Below, in pieces: positions 19,039 to 27,977 of a stretch of 57,696 nt of DNA. The notes under the pieces are model-generated. The model searched no databases and was not told where the DNA came from. It worked only from the letters and a program-made list of their open reading frames with translations. Origin of the DNA: Paludibacteraceae bacterium (GTDB lineage Bacteria; Bacteroidota; Bacteroidia; Bacteroidales; Paludibacteraceae); the NCBI GenBank assembly GCA_024401435.1, contig JAKSLB010000019.1:1-57696 (forward strand), in the 5' to 3' direction. The position numbers and the translations under genes were made by a program. Numbering within the stretch: position 1 is the stretch's first letter; every line of letters begins with the position of its first letter.

Positions 19039-21462
19039 TTATCGAATATTAGCAATACTAATAATATCAGCAAAGACACCTGCTGCCGTAACTGCAGCAC
19101 CTGCGCCATATCCACGGATCATCATCGGATCTTGGTAACGAGCCGTGTTGATAATAATTAAGTTATTGCTTCCCTTCAAATCAAAGAATGGATGAGAAGG
19201 TCCAACAGCTTGTAAACCTACGCTTGTCTTGCCATTTTCCAATTTAGCAACGAAGCAGAAATGTTTTCCTTCAGCCTCAACAACTTTACGTTTCTCCTCA
19301 AAGATAGCATCATAACCTTCAACCTTCTTCCAGAAGTCATCCAATGAGCCCTCAAAGAAATCATTAGGGATGAACAAGTTCTTCTCCACATCATCTTGTT
19401 CAACACGAATTCCCGATTCACGAGCCAAGATGACCAATTTACGAATCACATCCTTACCACTCAAATCGATACGAGGATCTGGCTCTGCGAAACGAGCTTC
19501 CATTGCCATTCTAATAGCCTTGCTTAATGGAATATCCTTGCTTATTGTATTAAAGATAAAGTTTAATGTACCAGAAAGGACAGCCTCTAATTTAACAATT
19601 CTATCACCACTAAAAATCAAATCATTGATTGTATTGATGATTGGCAAACCAGCACCAACGTTAGTCTCATACAAATATTTGATACCACGTTTACGTGCAA
19701 TGTTTTTAAGTTCCATATAATTATCATAATCACCAGAAGCTGCGATTTTATTAGCTGCAACAACTGAAATATTATGAAGAAGCAAATCTTTGTAAATATT
19801 AGCAATAGCGCCACTTGCAGTACAATCGACAAATACGCAATTGTAAATGTTCAAGTCAATCAAGGCTTGTTTAATAATTTCTGGTGTTGAAGTCTTACCC
19901 TCTTTTAGCAACTCATGATACTTAGTCAAATCTACACCATCACGATCAAGGATATATGTACTTACATCAGCAATACCAATCACCTTCACCATCAAGTTGT
20001 TTTGTTTCATCAACAACTCTTTTTGTGTGTGTAATTGTTCCAACAAACTTCCACCAACAGTTCCTGTTCCCACAACGAACAAATTCAATTGTTGATATTC
20101 TGAAAGGAAGAATGACTCATGAATGCAATTCAAAGCTTTTCTTAGGTCAGCACGTTTCACAACACATGAGATGTTTGTTTCTGCAGAACCTTGAGCCAAA
20201 GCAATGATGTTAATATTGTTACGACCAAGAGCGTTGAACAACTTACCAGCAGTTCCTGTCGTTTGTTTCATGTTATCACCCACAATAGCGATAGTTGCCA
20301 AATCTTTTTCTGCTGAAATAGAATTGATAGCACCCACCGACATTTCCTCTGCGAATTCTTCACCCAAAAGATCCATTACTTGTTCTGCCTCCTCTGCTTG
20401 AACACCGATTGAAATAGAACTTCCAGAAGAAGCTTGAGAAACGAAGAAGGTATGGATTCCATTGCAATCCAATTTCATGAAGATACGACCATTCACATTG
20501 TGAACATTCATCATACCCATACCTTGGATCGTAATCAATGCAGTATTTTCGATTGACGAGATACCTTTGATGGTTCTTTCGTCCTTCACATCTGCCGATA
20601 TCAAAGTACCAACATGATCAGGACAATTAATATTCATAATTTGGATAGGAATATTTGCCACACAAGCTGGGTAAATAGTTGGTGGGAAAATGACAGTTGC
20701 ACCAAAGTTACAAAGTTCCATTGCCTCTGAGTAACTTAAGTGATCAATCATATAGGCTTTACGAGTAACATCTGGGTCAGCAGTCATAAAACCGTCTACA
20801 TTTTTCCAAATCTCAATTTTAGAAGCACCTAAAGCTGCAGCAATCAAAGCGGCCGTATAATCGGAACCACCACGACCTAATGTAGTCACATCAGCCGTAT
20901 CGGCATCTGTAGCGATAAAGCCAGGCACCACTACACGTTTGTTAGACAAAGAAGCAAATTGTTCTTTGATTAATTTATAAGTTAACTCATAATCTACATT
21001 CACATTACCCAAAGAATCGTTGGTTTTGATGAAGTTACGAGAATCCAAACATTGAGCATCAATAAAATAACTCATCAACAACGAAGCGATACGCTCTCCA
21101 TACGAAAGGATAGCATCCTCTGTTTTGGCAGTTAAATCTTTGATTAAAAAGACACCCTTTAGAATATTCTGTAACTCTTCATGCAATAAAGCAATCTCTT
21201 TTTTTGCTTTCTCGCCTAATGAAGCAGGCAAACAGCCTTCCACCAACTGATTATGAGTGGAAATAATCGCATTCAATTTTTCTGTATATGAAGCATTTCC
21301 TTGCGCAGCCAATGTGGTGGTCTCCACCAACATATCGGTGACATTCTCTACTGCTGAAACAACAATCACAACTGGCTCATTTACGCCTTCAACAATCTTC
21401 TTGACTTGCTGCAAGTTTTTTATGGAGCCTACGGACGCTCCACCAAATTTTAAGACTTTCAT
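19039..21462 (-). CDS. thrA: Bifunctional aspartate kinase / homoserine dehydrogenase
   Basis: 807 residues, close to the usual ~810-820. The N-terminal aspartokinase (VLKFGGASVGS, TLGRGGSDYTAALIA) commits aspartate to threonine, methionine and lysine synthesis. Central ACT repeats (~315-460, ITIQGMGMMN, IAIVGDNMKQTTG) are the usual site of feedback by threonine. The C-terminal homoserine dehydrogenase has the Rossmann motif VGTGTVGGSL (~465), the catalytic-lysine region YETNVGAGLPII and LSGTLNFIFN. It is first in a two-gene threonine unit; thrC is not in the window. Confidence 0.96.
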   Translation of the reverse strand: MKVLKFGGASVGSIKNLQQVKKIVEGVNEPVVIVVSAVENVTDMLVETTTLAAQGNASYTEKLNAIISTHNQLVEGCLPASLGEKAKKEIALLHEELQNILKGVFLIKDLTAKTEDAILSYGERIASLLMSYFIDAQCLDSRNFIKTNDSLGNVNVDYELTYKLIKEQFASLSNKRVVVPGFIATDADTADVTTLGRGGSDYTAALIAAALGASKIEIWKNVDGFMTADPDVTRKAYMIDHLSYSEAMELCNFGATVIFPPTIYPACVANIPIQIMNINCPDHVGTLISADVKDERTIKGISSIENTALITIQGMGMMNVHNVNGRIFMKLDCNGIHTFFVSQASSGSSISIGVQAEEAEQVMDLLGEEFAEEMSVGAINSISAEKDLATIAIVGDNMKQTTGTAGKLFNALGRNNINIIALAQGSAETNISCVVKRADLRKALNCIHESFFLSEYQQLNLFVVGTGTVGGSLLEQLHTQKELLMKQNNLMVKVIGIADVSTYILDRDGVDLTKYHELLKEGKTSTPEIIKQALIDLNIYNCVFVDCTASGAIANIYKDLLLHNISVVAANKIAASGDYDNYMELKNIARKRGIKYLYETNVGAGLPIINTINDLIFSGDRIVKLEAVLSGTLNFIFNTISKDIPLSKAIRMAMEARFAEPDPRIDLSGKDVIRKLVILARESGIRVEQDDVEKNLFIPNDFFEGSLDDFWKKVEGYDAIFEEKRKVVEAEGKHFCFVAKLENGKTSVGLQAVGPSHPFFDLKGSNNLIIINTARYQDPMMIRGYGAGAAVTAAGVFADIISIANIR

Positions 21463-21518
21463 ACTTTTTTGAAATTACATTAAGGGACTACAATTTCCCG
21501 TTTAAAAATTTTAATTTG

Positions 21519-21548
21519 CAAAGATAGCACTTTTTCGACCAAATACAA
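21519..21548 (-). promoter_or_regulatory. Promoter of thrA
   Basis: On the minus strand ATTG/TTG (21546-21548), 19 bases, then TATCTTTG (21519-21526), giving a leader of ~50 bases before the ATG. The leader contains a short GGGA/TCCC dyad, but no convincing attenuator. Confidence 0.6.
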
Positions 21549-21726
21549 TTGTTTATTTGTGGCTTTTTCATTAAAATCATTTCGACAGAGTCAGACACTC
21601 ATGCAAATGCAATATAGAAAACGGATAAAAGAACGAAAGAGAAGATTTTTAGGAGAATCTAAAATATTATTTATCTTAACAGATGAATCATCAATTACTA
21701 TACGGGGAAAATACCATAAAATTTCC

Positions 21727-21734
21727 TATTTTTG
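21727..21734 (+). promoter_or_regulatory. -7 box of the yihY-type gene
   Basis: TATTTTTG fits TAnnTTTG, 77 bases before the start codon. No TTTG at the -33 distance. Confidence 0.4.
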
Positions 21735-21810
21735 CATTCACAGAAATCTGTAATGCATTGGCGTCAAATTGCCGTGACAAACAGATATCAAATCACTCAA
21801 TCACAAATAT

Positions 21811-23139
21811 ATGGCAAGCATTTATCATTTAATCATAAGTATCAAACAAGCATTTCAAGACCTATCACAATGGTTCATCAAGCATTACAATAAGTGCTTG
21901 AATTTCGATTATGAATGTTTCCGTCAGAACAAATTCTCCTGGAAAAAAATTCCTTTAATATTTTTTCATTCGTTTATCGACCATGAAGCTACCACAAAAG
22001 CATCCGCGCTCACCTTTCTCACCTTCACATCAACCATCCCTTTTTTAGCTTTGATGCTTTGTGTATTACAAGGATTTATTAATTCCGACATCATCATCAC
22101 TGCATTAACAGGAATGTTTCCATATATGGAAAAGGCTATTACCGATGTGTTTAATTTAGCAGGAGGATACATCAAAGAATCATCATGGACGGGGAATGTG
22201 ATTGTCCTTGGTGTAATGTTATGGTGTACATATAGTTTATTTTACAGTATGAATCATAATTTAAATCAAATTTGGGGAGCAAAGGATCGTACGATTATTG
22301 ACAGATTACGATTTTATATCATCGTACTTGTGATTGTAGGCGTTGCATTGCCTGTTTTACTTCCAGTCCTAAACTACATACATCACCCATTTGCAATCAA
22401 AATCGTATTGTATTGTTTAGCCTTTTTTGCCTTTTTATGCGTCTTCAAGTTTTTTCCTCATACAAATGTCAGTTTTGCTAGTGCTGCCACTTCTGCTATC
22501 TTCTTCATGTTACTTTTATGGGGACTAAACACGATTTACATGAAACTATTCGATACTATTGAAGGTTCATATTTGAAAAACTATGGTTCCACATTTGCCA
22601 TCATCTTCATTACCATGGCATGGGTTCATTTCATGTGGATTATCTTTCTACTAAGTGCCTCCATGGGTAGTTCCATCGATCGTCAAGGTAATTATACATT
22701 CGTGAAAGAGGTAAAGGAACTATCTCCTCAATACACACATTTTTTAATGGTAACCATTGCCTCTATCATTTATAAAAAATGGCATATTGAAAAAACAGAA
22801 ACTCAACCTGATGAAATCGTAAAGAAACTGAATATTCCCTACCCGTTATTTCAAAACATCACCAATCAATTGGTTGCCGCAAAAATCATCAAACCTCATG
22901 AAGAAGCAGAAAATAAAATCTATCATTCATGGATTATTGCACGCAAGGAAGATTACACTATTCATGACTTACTGAATGACGTGGACAATCATGGGATTGA
23001 TCATCTACTGGCCTTTGATTACAAGCAAGATATCAAGTCAGACAATAAGCCATTATGGGAAGAATTTCATGCGGCTTATCAGAATTTCTACAATTCTTCT
23101 TTAAACACAAAACTTTACGATATTGAAGTGGATGCTTAA
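21811..23139 (+). CDS. YihY/BrkB-family inner-membrane protein
   Basis: 442 residues. About six hydrophobic segments lie between residues ~65 and ~300, with the family phrase ASALTFLTFTSTIPFLALML near residue 63 and YGSTFAIIFITMAWVHFMWI near 265. The C-terminal ~130 residues are soluble (TQPDEIVKKLNIPYPLFQNI, a winged-helix-like stretch). Members were once named ribonuclease BN or BrkB, but the family has no proven enzyme activity. It is a single-gene unit with its own -7 box and a terminator. Confidence 0.85.
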   Translation: MASIYHLIISIKQAFQDLSQWFIKHYNKCLNFDYECFRQNKFSWKKIPLIFFHSFIDHEATTKASALTFLTFTSTIPFLALMLCVLQGFINSDIIITALTGMFPYMEKAITDVFNLAGGYIKESSWTGNVIVLGVMLWCTYSLFYSMNHNLNQIWGAKDRTIIDRLRFYIIVLVIVGVALPVLLPVLNYIHHPFAIKIVLYCLAFFAFLCVFKFFPHTNVSFASAATSAIFFMLLLWGLNTIYMKLFDTIEGSYLKNYGSTFAIIFITMAWVHFMWIIFLLSASMGSSIDRQGNYTFVKEVKELSPQYTHFLMVTIASIIYKKWHIEKTETQPDEIVKKLNIPYPLFQNITNQLVAAKIIKPHEEAENKIYHSWIIARKEDYTIHDLLNDVDNHGIDHLLAFDYKQDIKSDNKPLWEEFHAAYQNFYNSSLNTKLYDIEVDA

Positions 23140-23160
23140 AGTATTCCATACTTCTCAAAC

Positions 23161-23197
23161 AAAAGAACGCATTCTCAATGAAAATGCGTTCTTTTTT
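23161..23197 (+). terminator. Terminator after the yihY-type gene
   Basis: A 13-bp stem (23161-23173 with 23183-23195), a 9-base loop, and a T-run to 23197. It lies between convergent genes and may also serve purL from the other side. Confidence 0.8.
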
Positions 23198-23235
23198 AAT
23201 TTGTATTAAAGGCAATTCTATTTATTTCCCTAATC

Positions 23236-26200
23236 TCATTTGTTCTTTTCAATCCACTTTCTTGCATTAACAAAAGCTTCCAACCATGGAGTTACTTCGT
23301 CCGTTGCCTTACGATCAGCTGGATAATAAGCCCACTGCCATGGGAAGATAGCACGTTCCAAATGTGGCATCATTGCCAAATGGCGACCATCTTTTGAGCA
23401 TACACCAGCTACATTGTACATAGATCCGTTTGGATTAGCTGGATAACCTTCGTAAGTGTATTTAGCAATCACATTGTATTGGTTCTCTTCGTAAGGGAAG
23501 TCAAACTTGCCCTCTCCATGAGCAACCCATACACCCAACTTGCTACCAGATAACGAACCAAACATAACTGAATTATTCTCAGGAATAGTCAAACCAATAA
23601 AGTTGGATTCAAACTTATGAGAATTATTATGAATCATCTTATGTTTCTTCTCATGTTCAGGATATAGCAACTCTAACTCTGCCATCAATTGGCATCCGTT
23701 GCAAATACCCAAACTTAATGTATCTTCACGAGCATAGAATTTGCTTAATGTCTCCTTTGCTTTTTCGCTGTAACGGAAACCTCCAGCCCATCCCTTAGCA
23801 GAACCAAGGACATCGGAATTTGAGAAACCGCCACAGAAAACGATCATATTCACATCTTCCAAAGTTTCACGTCCAGATGTCAAGTCAGTCATATGAACAT
23901 CTTTCACATCGAAACCTGCCAAATATAAAGAATAAGCCATTTCACGTTCTCCATTCGTTCCCTTTTCACGAATGATAGCTGCTTTCACACCAGAACGACC
24001 TTTACGATCAGCGGTTAAGCCCATAGCAGAAAGTTTGCCTGCGAAAGAGTTGTTGAACTTAATTTGAAGTGGTTGCTTTTTATAATTTTCATAACGTTCT
24101 TTAGCACAAACTTCACCGCTTTGTTTTCTATCTAACAAATAAGAAGATTTGTACCATACATCACGTAATGCATCAATATCAAATACCTCTTTCTTACCAT
24201 CCTTTTCGACTACAATTTGACGATCATCAGTAAGTACAGCAATTTTAGCAAAACCAACACCTGCATCATGAAGGATTTTTTCCACTTCAGATTTCTTCTC
24301 AACCTGAATCAAGACACCAGGATTCTCAGAGAACAATACATTTGTCATATCTGATTCTGGGAAATCTTTCAAATTCACCTTCAATCCACCCTTTGTATTA
24401 GCAAAACACATTTCCAATAAAGCAGTGATCATACCACCCTCTGAAATATCATGTCCAGCCAATATTAAATCCTTCTTGATCAACTCTTGTACTGCCTCAA
24501 ATGCATCTGCAAAATAAGAAGCATCTTTCACTGTAGGAACTTCAGAACCAACTTTGTTCAACGTGGCAGCCAAAGCAGATCCACCTAATTTCAAAGTGTC
24601 AAATGAGAAATCTATGTGATAAATACAAGATTCTTTTTTATCTGCCAAGGCTGGTGATACGATTCGACGAATGTCAGACACCTCTGCACCTGCAGAAATA
24701 ATAACCGTACCAGGAGAATAAACCTTATCTTGACCATATTTTTGAGTCATTGACAAAGAGTCTTTTCCAGTAGGGATGTTTACACCCAATTCACAAGCGA
24801 AATCGCTACAAGCCTCAACAGCCTTATACAAACGAGCATCCTCACCTGGGTTCTTGCATGGCCACATCCAGTTAGCACTCAAAGAAACACTCTCCAAGCC
24901 ATCTTTCAATGGAGCCCACACAATATTCGTCAATGCCTCAGCTATGGAAAGAACAGAACCTGCTGCTGGATCTACCAAAGCAGCTGCAGGCGCATGTCCG
25001 ATTGAAGTAGCAATACCACTTTTCCCTCTATAATCCAATGCAACAGCGCCACAGTCGCTCAATGGCAATTGTAATTCACCAGCACATTGTTGACGAGCAA
25101 TCTTACCTGTTACAGAACGGTCCACCTTGTTAGTCAACCAATCCTTACATGCAACAGATTCCAATTGAAGCACGTCATTAATATATTTTTGAATGTCTTT
25201 ATCATTCGTTTTAACAGAAGCGAATTTCTCAACCACTGTATTATCCGTAATCACAGTACGAGGTGGTTTTCCAATCATATAATCCAAACGAAGGTTGATT
25301 GGTTGATCACCATTTGCACGTTCAAACACAAATTGCATATCATTGGTTGTTTCACCTACAACATACATAGGAGCACGCTCACGATCAGCAATTCTATTGA
25401 TTAAATCAATATCTTTTTCTTTTACCAAGAAGCCCATACGTTCTTGACTCTCATTTCCGATAATCTCCTTATCAGACAATGTTGGGTCACCAATAGGCAA
25501 CTTATCCATATTAATTTTACCACCCGTTGCCTCAACCAATTCAGACAAGCAGTTCAAGTGTCCTCCTGCACCATGGTCATGGATAGAAACGATTGGGTTA
25601 TTATCTGATTCTGCCAATGTACGGATAACATTTGAAACACGTTTTTGCATTTCTGGGTTAGCACGTTGAACAGCGTTCAATTCGATAGCGTTAGAGTATT
25701 GACCCGTTTCAACAGACGAAACGGCACCACCACCCATACCAATACGATAGTTATCACCACCCATGACAACAACTTTCTCTCCTGGTTCTGGATCACCCTT
25801 CAAACTATCTTTTTGTTTAGCAAAGCCGACACCACCAGCCAACATGATAACCTTATCGTATGCATACTTCTTATTGTTTTCTGCATGTTCGAACGTCAAC
25901 AAAGAACCGCAGATAAGTGGTTGTCCGAACTTATTACCGAAATCACTTGCTCCATTAGAAGCCTTGATTAAAATTTGTTCTGGTGTTTGATACAACCACT
26001 TACGAGGATCAAGCACATCTTCCCAATGACGACCCTGAGCCGTACGTGGATAAGAAGTCATATAAACAGCAGTACCAGCGATTGGCAAACTAGCTTTACC
26101 ACCGCCTAAACGGTCACGGATCTCACCACCTGTACCCGTTGCAGCACCATTAAATGGTTCTACTGTTGTAGGAAAGTTGTGTGTTTCAGCCTTTAATGAG

Positions 26201-26925
26201 ATAACCGATTTGATTTTCTTCACCTCAAAGAAGTCTGGCTTATCACCACTCGCAGGTGCGAATTGTTCGATTTCAGGACCTTCATTGAAAGCCACATTAT
26301 CTTTATATGCAGAGACAATCTTATTCGGATTTTCAGCAGATGTTTTCTTAATTAATTGGAACAAAGAAGACTCTTTTTCTTCTCCATCGATGATAAAAAG
26401 ACCTCCAAAGATTTTATGACGGCAGTGTTCTGAGTTTACTTGAGAGAAACCAAACACTTCACTATCTGTCAACTTACGTCCAATCTTTTCACTTACACTA
26501 TTCAAATAGTCCATTTCTTGCTGACTAAGAGCCAATCCTTCTTGTTGGTTATAAGCAGCCAAATCTTCAATATAAACAATTGGATCTGGTTTCTTATCTA
26601 TCGTAAAAATTGATTGGTCCAAACCATTGTAAACACGTTGCAACATTGGATCGTGTTCAGAATCCTTACCTTTTGCAGCAAAATATTCCTCGATACGGCG
26701 AATACCTGTCAACGACATGTTTTGTGTGATTTCCACTGCGTTGGTACTCCAAGGAGTAATCATCTCACGACGAGGACCAATAAACCAACCAGAAATTTTC
26801 TCTTCATCGGTAAACTCAGCACCACTAAAAAGCCATGTTAACTTCTCAATATCCTGAGCATCGAACTTTTTTTCAGCATCCACAGCTAAATAGCCATTAT
26901 CTGCTTTTTTGAAAAATAGAACCAT
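23236..26925 (-). CDS. purL: Phosphoribosylformylglycinamidine synthase (single-chain FGAM synthase)
   Basis: 1,229 residues, the long single-chain form. Step four of purine synthesis: FGAR + glutamine + ATP to FGAM. The N-terminal domain, two AIR-synthase-like halves (SQVNSEHCRHKIFGG, KAETHNFPTTVEPFNGAATG, HDHGAGGHLNCL, and later HDISEGGMITAL) and a C-terminal class I glutamine amidotransferase domain with nucleophile Cys in LGICNGCQLM are all present. The helper subunits PurS and PurQ are therefore not needed. It is transcribed alone from the promoter just upstream. Confidence 0.97.
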   Translation of the reverse strand: MVLFFKKADNGYLAVDAEKKFDAQDIEKLTWLFSGAEFTDEEKISGWFIGPRREMITPWSTNAVEITQNMSLTGIRRIEEYFAAKGKDSEHDPMLQRVYNGLDQSIFTIDKKPDPIVYIEDLAAYNQQEGLALSQQEMDYLNSVSEKIGRKLTDSEVFGFSQVNSEHCRHKIFGGLFIIDGEEKESSLFQLIKKTSAENPNKIVSAYKDNVAFNEGPEIEQFAPASGDKPDFFEVKKIKSVISLKAETHNFPTTVEPFNGAATGTGGEIRDRLGGGKASLPIAGTAVYMTSYPRTAQGRHWEDVLDPRKWLYQTPEQILIKASNGASDFGNKFGQPLICGSLLTFEHAENNKKYAYDKVIMLAGGVGFAKQKDSLKGDPEPGEKVVVMGGDNYRIGMGGGAVSSVETGQYSNAIELNAVQRANPEMQKRVSNVIRTLAESDNNPIVSIHDHGAGGHLNCLSELVEATGGKINMDKLPIGDPTLSDKEIIGNESQERMGFLVKEKDIDLINRIADRERAPMYVVGETTNDMQFVFERANGDQPINLRLDYMIGKPPRTVITDNTVVEKFASVKTNDKDIQKYINDVLQLESVACKDWLTNKVDRSVTGKIARQQCAGELQLPLSDCGAVALDYRGKSGIATSIGHAPAAALVDPAAGSVLSIAEALTNIVWAPLKDGLESVSLSANWMWPCKNPGEDARLYKAVEACSDFACELGVNIPTGKDSLSMTQKYGQDKVYSPGTVIISAGAEVSDIRRIVSPALADKKESCIYHIDFSFDTLKLGGSALAATLNKVGSEVPTVKDASYFADAFEAVQELIKKDLILAGHDISEGGMITALLEMCFANTKGGLKVNLKDFPESDMTNVLFSENPGVLIQVEKKSEVEKILHDAGVGFAKIAVLTDDRQIVVEKDGKKEVFDIDALRDVWYKSSYLLDRKQSGEVCAKERYENYKKQPLQIKFNNSFAGKLSAMGLTADRKGRSGVKAAIIREKGTNGEREMAYSLYLAGFDVKDVHMTDLTSGRETLEDVNMIVFCGGFSNSDVLGSAKGWAGGFRYSEKAKETLSKFYAREDTLSLGICNGCQLMAELELLYPEHEKKHKMIHNNSHKFESNFIGLTIPENNSVMFGSLSGSKLGVWVAHGEGKFDFPYEENQYNVIAKYTYEGYPANPNGSMYNVAGVCSKDGRHLAMMPHLERAIFPWQWAYYPADRKATDEVTPWLEAFVNARKWIEKNK

Positions 26926-26961
26926 ATTGAATTATGTATTTGTATACTATCTAATAAAGTG

Positions 26962-26992
26962 CAAAATTAGACATATTTTTAGAGTTGTACAA
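26962..26992 (-). promoter_or_regulatory. Promoter of purL
   Basis: On the minus strand TTG (26990-26992), 20 bases, then TAATTTTG (26962-26969), 37 bases before the purL ATG. No purine riboswitch-like fold is recognised in this short leader. Confidence 0.6.
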
Positions 26993-27063
26993 TTTTATTT
27001 CCCTATCACTTAATTTTTTCTGATATTAATAATGTATTCCTATGAAACAAACAAGGATCTTCT

Positions 27064-27099
27064 AAAAAAAAAACAAACCGCAAGTTGTTCACCTGCGGT
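27064..27099 (-). terminator. Terminator downstream of the small basic protein gene
   Basis: On the minus strand the stem ACCGCA/TGCGGT (27094-27099 with 27077-27082), with partial inner pairing, is followed by TTTG and ten Ts. It lies ~180 bases after the stop at 27282, leaving a long untranslated tail. Confidence 0.75.
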
Positions 27100-27123
27100 C
27101 CGTCTTTATACGGGCATAAAAAT

Positions 27124-27202
27124 AAAAAGTACAACACCGATTTTGTTAAATATTTGATTTGTAGTTAATTGTAAAAAGTACAAATTAAAATAAAAAGTAC
27201 AA
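27124..27202 (+). repeat. Three copies of AAAAAGTACAA
   Basis: Copies at 27124-27134, 27173-27183 and 27192-27202. The first and third share the longer AATAAAAAGTACAA. Spacing is uneven (49 and 19 bases). They lie in the 3' untranslated part of the minus-strand small-protein transcript; a fourth partial match lies inside that gene (27351-27358). Confidence 0.7.
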
Positions 27203-27281
27203 AATGGTGACAAGAGGGTTACATTATTGGATGTGTATAGTATAATTGTGTGATGTTTCGTTACAGGCATTAAAAAAAGGG

Positions 27282-27476
27282 CTAAAAATGCCCCTTTTCT
27301 CGTTCGTATTTCTCCTTTATCGCTGCGATGATATAATCTGTCTTGGATGGTACTTTTTCAAGTATATCAACGACCTCCTGTGGTGCGTTGAATCCATACG
27401 TCTTGCTGGTTGTCTTTTTACGTCCAGATCCTTCTCTTTTTCCACCTCTTTGTGGCTTTTCTGCTTGATTTTCCAT
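27282..27476 (-). CDS. Small basic protein, ribbon-helix-helix-like
   Basis: 64 residues. The basic N-terminal stretch GGKREGSGRKK is a motif seen in many small proteins of phages, plasmids and bacteria. It is followed by YGFNAPQEVVDILEKVPSKT and DYIIAAIKEKYE, which could form the strand and two helices of a ribbon-helix-helix DNA-binding fold. No precise family is recognised. It lies 35 bases after the TSCPD gene on the same strand, with a terminator further on, so the two are probably co-transcribed. Confidence 0.6.
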   Translation of the reverse strand: MENQAEKPQRGGKREGSGRKKTTSKTYGFNAPQEVVDILEKVPSKTDYIIAAIKEKYEREKGHF

Positions 27477-27511
27477 ATTTTATGTGTATATTTATTCTAT
27501 TTTCAACTTTT

Positions 27512-27760
27512 TCACAAAAAAGCTTCCAATGCATGCGCCAATTGATCAGGACAAGAAGTTCCTCTACCACCACAATCAATACCTTTCAATTTAGATATGG
27601 CATCTTCCACTTTCATTCCTTTTACAAGGATTGCCACTCCTTGTGTATTTCCATGACATCCTCCTAAAAATTGTACGTTTTTAATAATGCCATCCTCCAC
27701 AGAAATATTTATATATTTGGAACAAGTTCCAACACATTGATACACTCTATTTTGCTCCAT
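27512..27760 (-). CDS. TSCPD domain-containing protein (TIGR03905-like)
   Basis: 82 residues, with four conserved cysteines: YQCVGTCSKYI near the N-terminus, LGGCHGNTQGVA in the middle and CGGRGTSCPDQLAHAL near the end. The last segment is the TSCPD signature, also found at the C-terminus of some ribonucleotide reductases. Stand-alone members are of unknown function; the cysteines suggest metal or Fe-S binding. Promoter at 27798-27805. Confidence 0.85.
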   Translation of the reverse strand: MEQNRVYQCVGTCSKYINISVEDGIIKNVQFLGGCHGNTQGVAILVKGMKVEDAISKLKGIDCGGRGTSCPDQLAHALEAFL

Positions 27761-27797
27761 ACATTTGTCGTTTTTGTCGTTAATTAATAATCACTAC

Positions 27798-27805
27798 AAA
27801 ATTAT
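27798..27805 (-). promoter_or_regulatory. -7 box of the TSCPD gene
   Basis: TAATTTTG on the minus strand, 38 bases before the ATG. It lies back to back with the plus-strand promoter at 27813-27843; the two -7 boxes are ~30 bases apart. Confidence 0.45.
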
Positions 27806-27812
27806 AGAATAT

Positions 27813-27843
27813 TTGCATACTGATAGAATTTATTTACCTTTGT
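27813..27843 (+). promoter_or_regulatory. Promoter of the HelD-like operon
   Basis: TTTG (27813-27816), 19 bases, TACCTTTG (27836-27843): a full match to the Bacteroidetes consensus. The leader to the GTG at 27978 would be ~125 bases and holds a small AGGGT/ACCCT dyad at 27935-27954. Confidence 0.7.
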
Positions 27844-27977
27844 ATGTATAAAAATCAAGGGATTTTTTCTGTTTTTTTACTCTCGACATAGTAACAAACA
27901 AAACAACATCCCACTTTATAATTTCTTTGTAATCAGGGTGTTTATAGGAACCCTCACAACTCTAAATTTATTTAGCA

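Larger units (their letters stand above)
21463..21810. other. Intergenic region between divergent thrA and yihY-type genes
   Basis: 348 bases. It holds the thrA promoter (21519-21548) and a TATTTTTG -7 box at 21727-21734 facing the yihY-type gene. An open frame of 64 codons at 21559-21753 ends in this promoter and resembles nothing known. No repeat or RNA gene is seen. Confidence 0.6.
26926..27281. other. AT-rich intergenic region with short repeats and a terminator
   Basis: 356 bases. Contains the purL promoter, a minus-strand terminator (27064-27099) and three copies of AAAAAGTACAA at 27124-27134, 27173-27183 and 27192-27202. No coding frame of note. Confidence 0.6.

Noticed and set aside
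21559-21753. 64-codon plus-strand frame between thrA and the yihY-type gene
   Set aside because: No recognisable features; it covers a promoter.
27124-27202. AAAAAGTACAA repeats as a CRISPR array
   Set aside because: The unit is too short, the spacing uneven, and no cas genes are near.
27282-27476. Small basic protein as a sign of a prophage or plasmid insertion
   Set aside because: No integrase, transposase, phage or plasmid gene, or attachment-site repeat is seen nearby.
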